Assembly (NCBI GenBank): GCA_023053575.1
Contig: JAKZAP010000010.1
Location: forward strand, 11,741,225 to 11,805,224
Direction: 5' to 3'
Length of the DNA stretch: 64,000 nucleotides
Origin: Branchinecta lynchi
Taxonomy: Eukaryota; Arthropoda; Branchiopoda; Anostraca; Branchinectidae
Part shown: positions 61,841-64,000 of the stretch, piece after piece
How the letters are laid out: each line of letters opens with the position of its first letter
Numbering within the stretch: position 1 is the stretch's first letter
Made by a program: the position numbers and the translations under genes
Notes under the pieces: model-generated
Told to the model about the DNA's origin: nothing
The model's input: the letters and a program-made list of their open reading frames with translations, nothing else
The model's database searches: none

Positions 61841-63049
61841 GTAGGTTGAAGGTTTGGCTGTTGGAGGTCATCCAGTGAATTCGCCCTTCTGGGTTCGTTT
61901 TTTGTGTTTTTACTGCGGATTCTTCCTATGGCACAAAACTTCATTCTTTTTTTTCTGTTTTCTGAATGGCCTTAAGCGATAATCAACGTTTATAAACGAC
62001 CTTCTCCACTGCTTCCTGGCCGAAGATTGGAAATTAGTTTCTTTTTCTGTGTCTTTATGTCTCTTATTTATGTTCTTTTATTTACTCCGCTTTGTCGAAA
62101 TGGCGGGTTACAAATAAATTACTTACTAATTACTTACTTACTTAAAGCACACAGACTATGTATAGTCACCCCTCCCCCACCTACTTATTTCAAGCACGCT
62201 CGGTGATAATTGTTGGTGTAGTATTTTAATTATACTTATCTCGCTCGGAATGAAATGTGGATGCGCTATGAATTGCGAAAATGGGACTACAGCTTTGACG
62301 TACACAGTGTTTCCTCCCCTTTCCTTGACGTTAGCTCAGTGTTTCCTTCAAACGAAGTGAAAAGTGTCAGCCTATATATTCGTAAGATTAGTAAATAAAC
62401 ATATTCCGAGAGGAACACTGGCAATCAATTTTCTCCATATCCTGCTAATTTTTCTCCCCAATTTTTACAAATTTTCATCCCATCATTTATTTCTGGTAAT
62501 ATATAAGTAAATCAGTTAATTTATTCCGTGTATTCGCAAACATTTTATTCCTCTTCTAGCTTTAAGCTATTTTACTTTTGTGTTTTATTCATACTCCGCT
62601 GTTACGCAAAAAGCGGGTCATAAATAAATAAATAAATTTCGAAAATAAAATTGATTGATTGATATTCACTCCCGATCTTCTTTCTGTTCAGTCTTCCCCA
62701 AATTTTGTGGAGACCAATACAGCCGATCTTCTTCATTATGAGAAAGGATGATTTCGAACGAATAGAATGTGTGAGGGGGAATTTAAATAGGAGTGTAGTA
62801 GGATCAGTATGTTTCCAGTGCATTAATATATTTGTACGTCGTTTATATAAAAATCTGTGTATGGCCCATTTGAGGCTAGATAAGCAATATTCTACTACAT
62901 TCTATTCTATCTTAGTCGGTAATGGATTCCATGTTCGGGGCGTGTAAAAAATGTTGAGCTACTTATGACATAAGTTGACCTAATGAATACAGAAATACAT
63001 TATTTATTTCCATAATAGCACAACATAATATGGCCAGTGCAGAGGATCG
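61841..63049. other. POLA1 intron 11 with LINE-type 3' tails
   Basis: No exon is seen. TACTCCGCTTTGTCGAAATG.CGGGTTACAAATAAAT at about 62090-62125 and TACTCCGCTGTTACGC...GCGGGTCATAAATAAAT at about 62592-62640 share a hairpin-plus-TAAAT form also found near 51530 and 57680. They are probably 3' ends of one non-LTR family. Confidence 0.5.
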
Positions 63050-64000
63050 TCATGACGTAACATGTCAAAGAATTCTTGCTCGTCTTATCGCCCCATTACT
63101 GTTTCATCAACGTTTTGTAAGATTTTTGGGCGTCTTGTATCTGCCAGTATTCGTAAGTTTTGTTGGATGCCTGAATTCCAGTTAGGATTCAGGAAGGGTT
63201 TAGGTTGCTTGAACGCCCTGCTCGTGCTTTCTGAAGTGCTCATTGATGCTAGTAATTCTGGGGAAACTCTAGTTCTTGGGTTCCATGATGTAAGCCTGGC
63301 CTTCGATTCGTCTGTTCATCCGCAAGTGATTCTGGAAGCGTACTGACGAGGTGTGCCACTAGATATTGTGAAGGTTTTGTATTACATGTGCCGTCGGCTT
63401 AAGGCTTGTATCAAGGTCCCAAATGATTCTCATAAGATTGTTGAAGTTCCCGTTGAAAAAGGTGTCCGCGAAGGGTCAGTTATTTCCCCTGACCTCTTCG
63501 ACAATAGTGTACTAGAAGCACAGTCTAAAATCCGTACTTCGTGTATTTTGAAAGGGTTGAATTTGTCCTTGCTAATGTATGCAGATGATCTACTTAACCT
63601 GTGCAGACTCGTCCCTACACTTACTGAAAATTATGATATCCTCGAAAAGGAGTACAAAAAAGATGGTTTAACGTTTAACCCCTCGAAATGAAATATTTTG
63701 TTTTTTAATGATCATTGATCTATTAGCCAACTTGTTAAACGGGGGATCATCGTTCTTGAACCGTCTGATCAGGTCATTTACCTTGGTGTCCCAATCGGGA
63801 GCAGTCTCCGCGAAACCCGTTGTTTGCTTATTGAGTATTTGGGGAACAAAAATCCGAACGGCCTACGCATCCATAGTGTCAAATAAGCGTCGATTCTGTC
63901 GGAAATATCTTGCTATTTTGTACAATACTGTAGCCCTTCCTCATGTCCTCTACTTCACCCCCTTCTGGAAAATCTTTACCCGTTTTGAAATCAAACATAT
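63050..64000 (+). pseudogene. Non-LTR retrotransposon reverse transcriptase, broken, runs off window
   Basis: The reading has NSCSSYRPITVSSTFCKIFG and FQLGFRKGLGCLNALLVLSE. An in-frame TGA sits at 63344-63346. Then come LVKGV-type text (EVPVEKGVREGSVISPDLF) and the catalytic LSLLMYADDLLNLC. Beyond 63691 the frame shifts and continues with 'SDQVIYLGVPIGSSLRE'. The RT order (fingers, G..QGS equivalent, YADD) is correct. The stop and frameshift make it a pseudogene. Confidence 0.8.

Overview
The window is nuclear DNA of an invertebrate animal. Two conserved host genes are split by GT-AG introns, and most of the rest is transposable-element sequence. I cannot name the phylum or species from what is visible.

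Host genes. A V-ATPase subunit B gene runs on the minus strand. Its first coding exon is at 13267-13351 and three more lie at 7017-7171, 6578-6749 and 5520-5659; the gene continues beyond the left edge. The catalytic subunit of DNA polymerase alpha (POLA1) runs on the plus strand from a 13-base first coding exon at 23536-23548. Ten more exons at 42473-61840 take it to about residue 638, and the polymerase-domain exons lie beyond the right edge. All exon phases add up in both genes.

The Polinton. Intron 1 of POLA1 (18.9 kb) holds a complete 14,379-bp Polinton/Maverick at 24314-38692. It has a 6-bp target duplication (CCTGTG), termini beginning AG, and terminal inverted repeats of about 580 bp, each carrying an identical small gene. 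The minus strand encodes protein-primed PolB, packaging ATPase, a fibre-like protein, an adenovirus pX/pVI-like protein, cysteine protease, zinc ribbon, retroviral-type integrase, a coiled-coil protein, penton-like minor capsid protein, a small amphipathic protein and the double-jelly-roll major capsid protein. A membrane protein (plus strand) and a 258-aa protein (minus strand) lie at the PolB end. Nothing in it looks broken.

Three features of the Polinton deserve attention. (1) Protease and integrase both lie in the -1 frame of the ORF upstream, and each overlap contains canonical -1 slippery heptamers (A AAA AAC; T TTA AAA and A AAA AAA). The integrase has no in-frame ATG before its first catalytic Asp. 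(2) Almost every other gene starts within TAAATG, the sequence of poxvirus late promoters. (3) The 258-aa gene lacks TAAATG. Two perfect heat-shock elements and a TATA box lie upstream of it instead.

Repeats. Two families of Helentron-type non-autonomous elements (HINE1, HINE2) share the terminus AACAAGA, a GTCY microsatellite, internal tandem repeats and a 3' stem-loop; one copy is a HINE2/HINE1 chimera. Several hAT elements show clean 8-bp target duplications, one of them carrying a transposase remnant inside a minisatellite. There are MITE families with 3-bp, TA or unclear target duplications, foldback elements, and several broken non-LTR retrotransposon reverse transcriptases. The host genes sit in a matrix of nested insertions.
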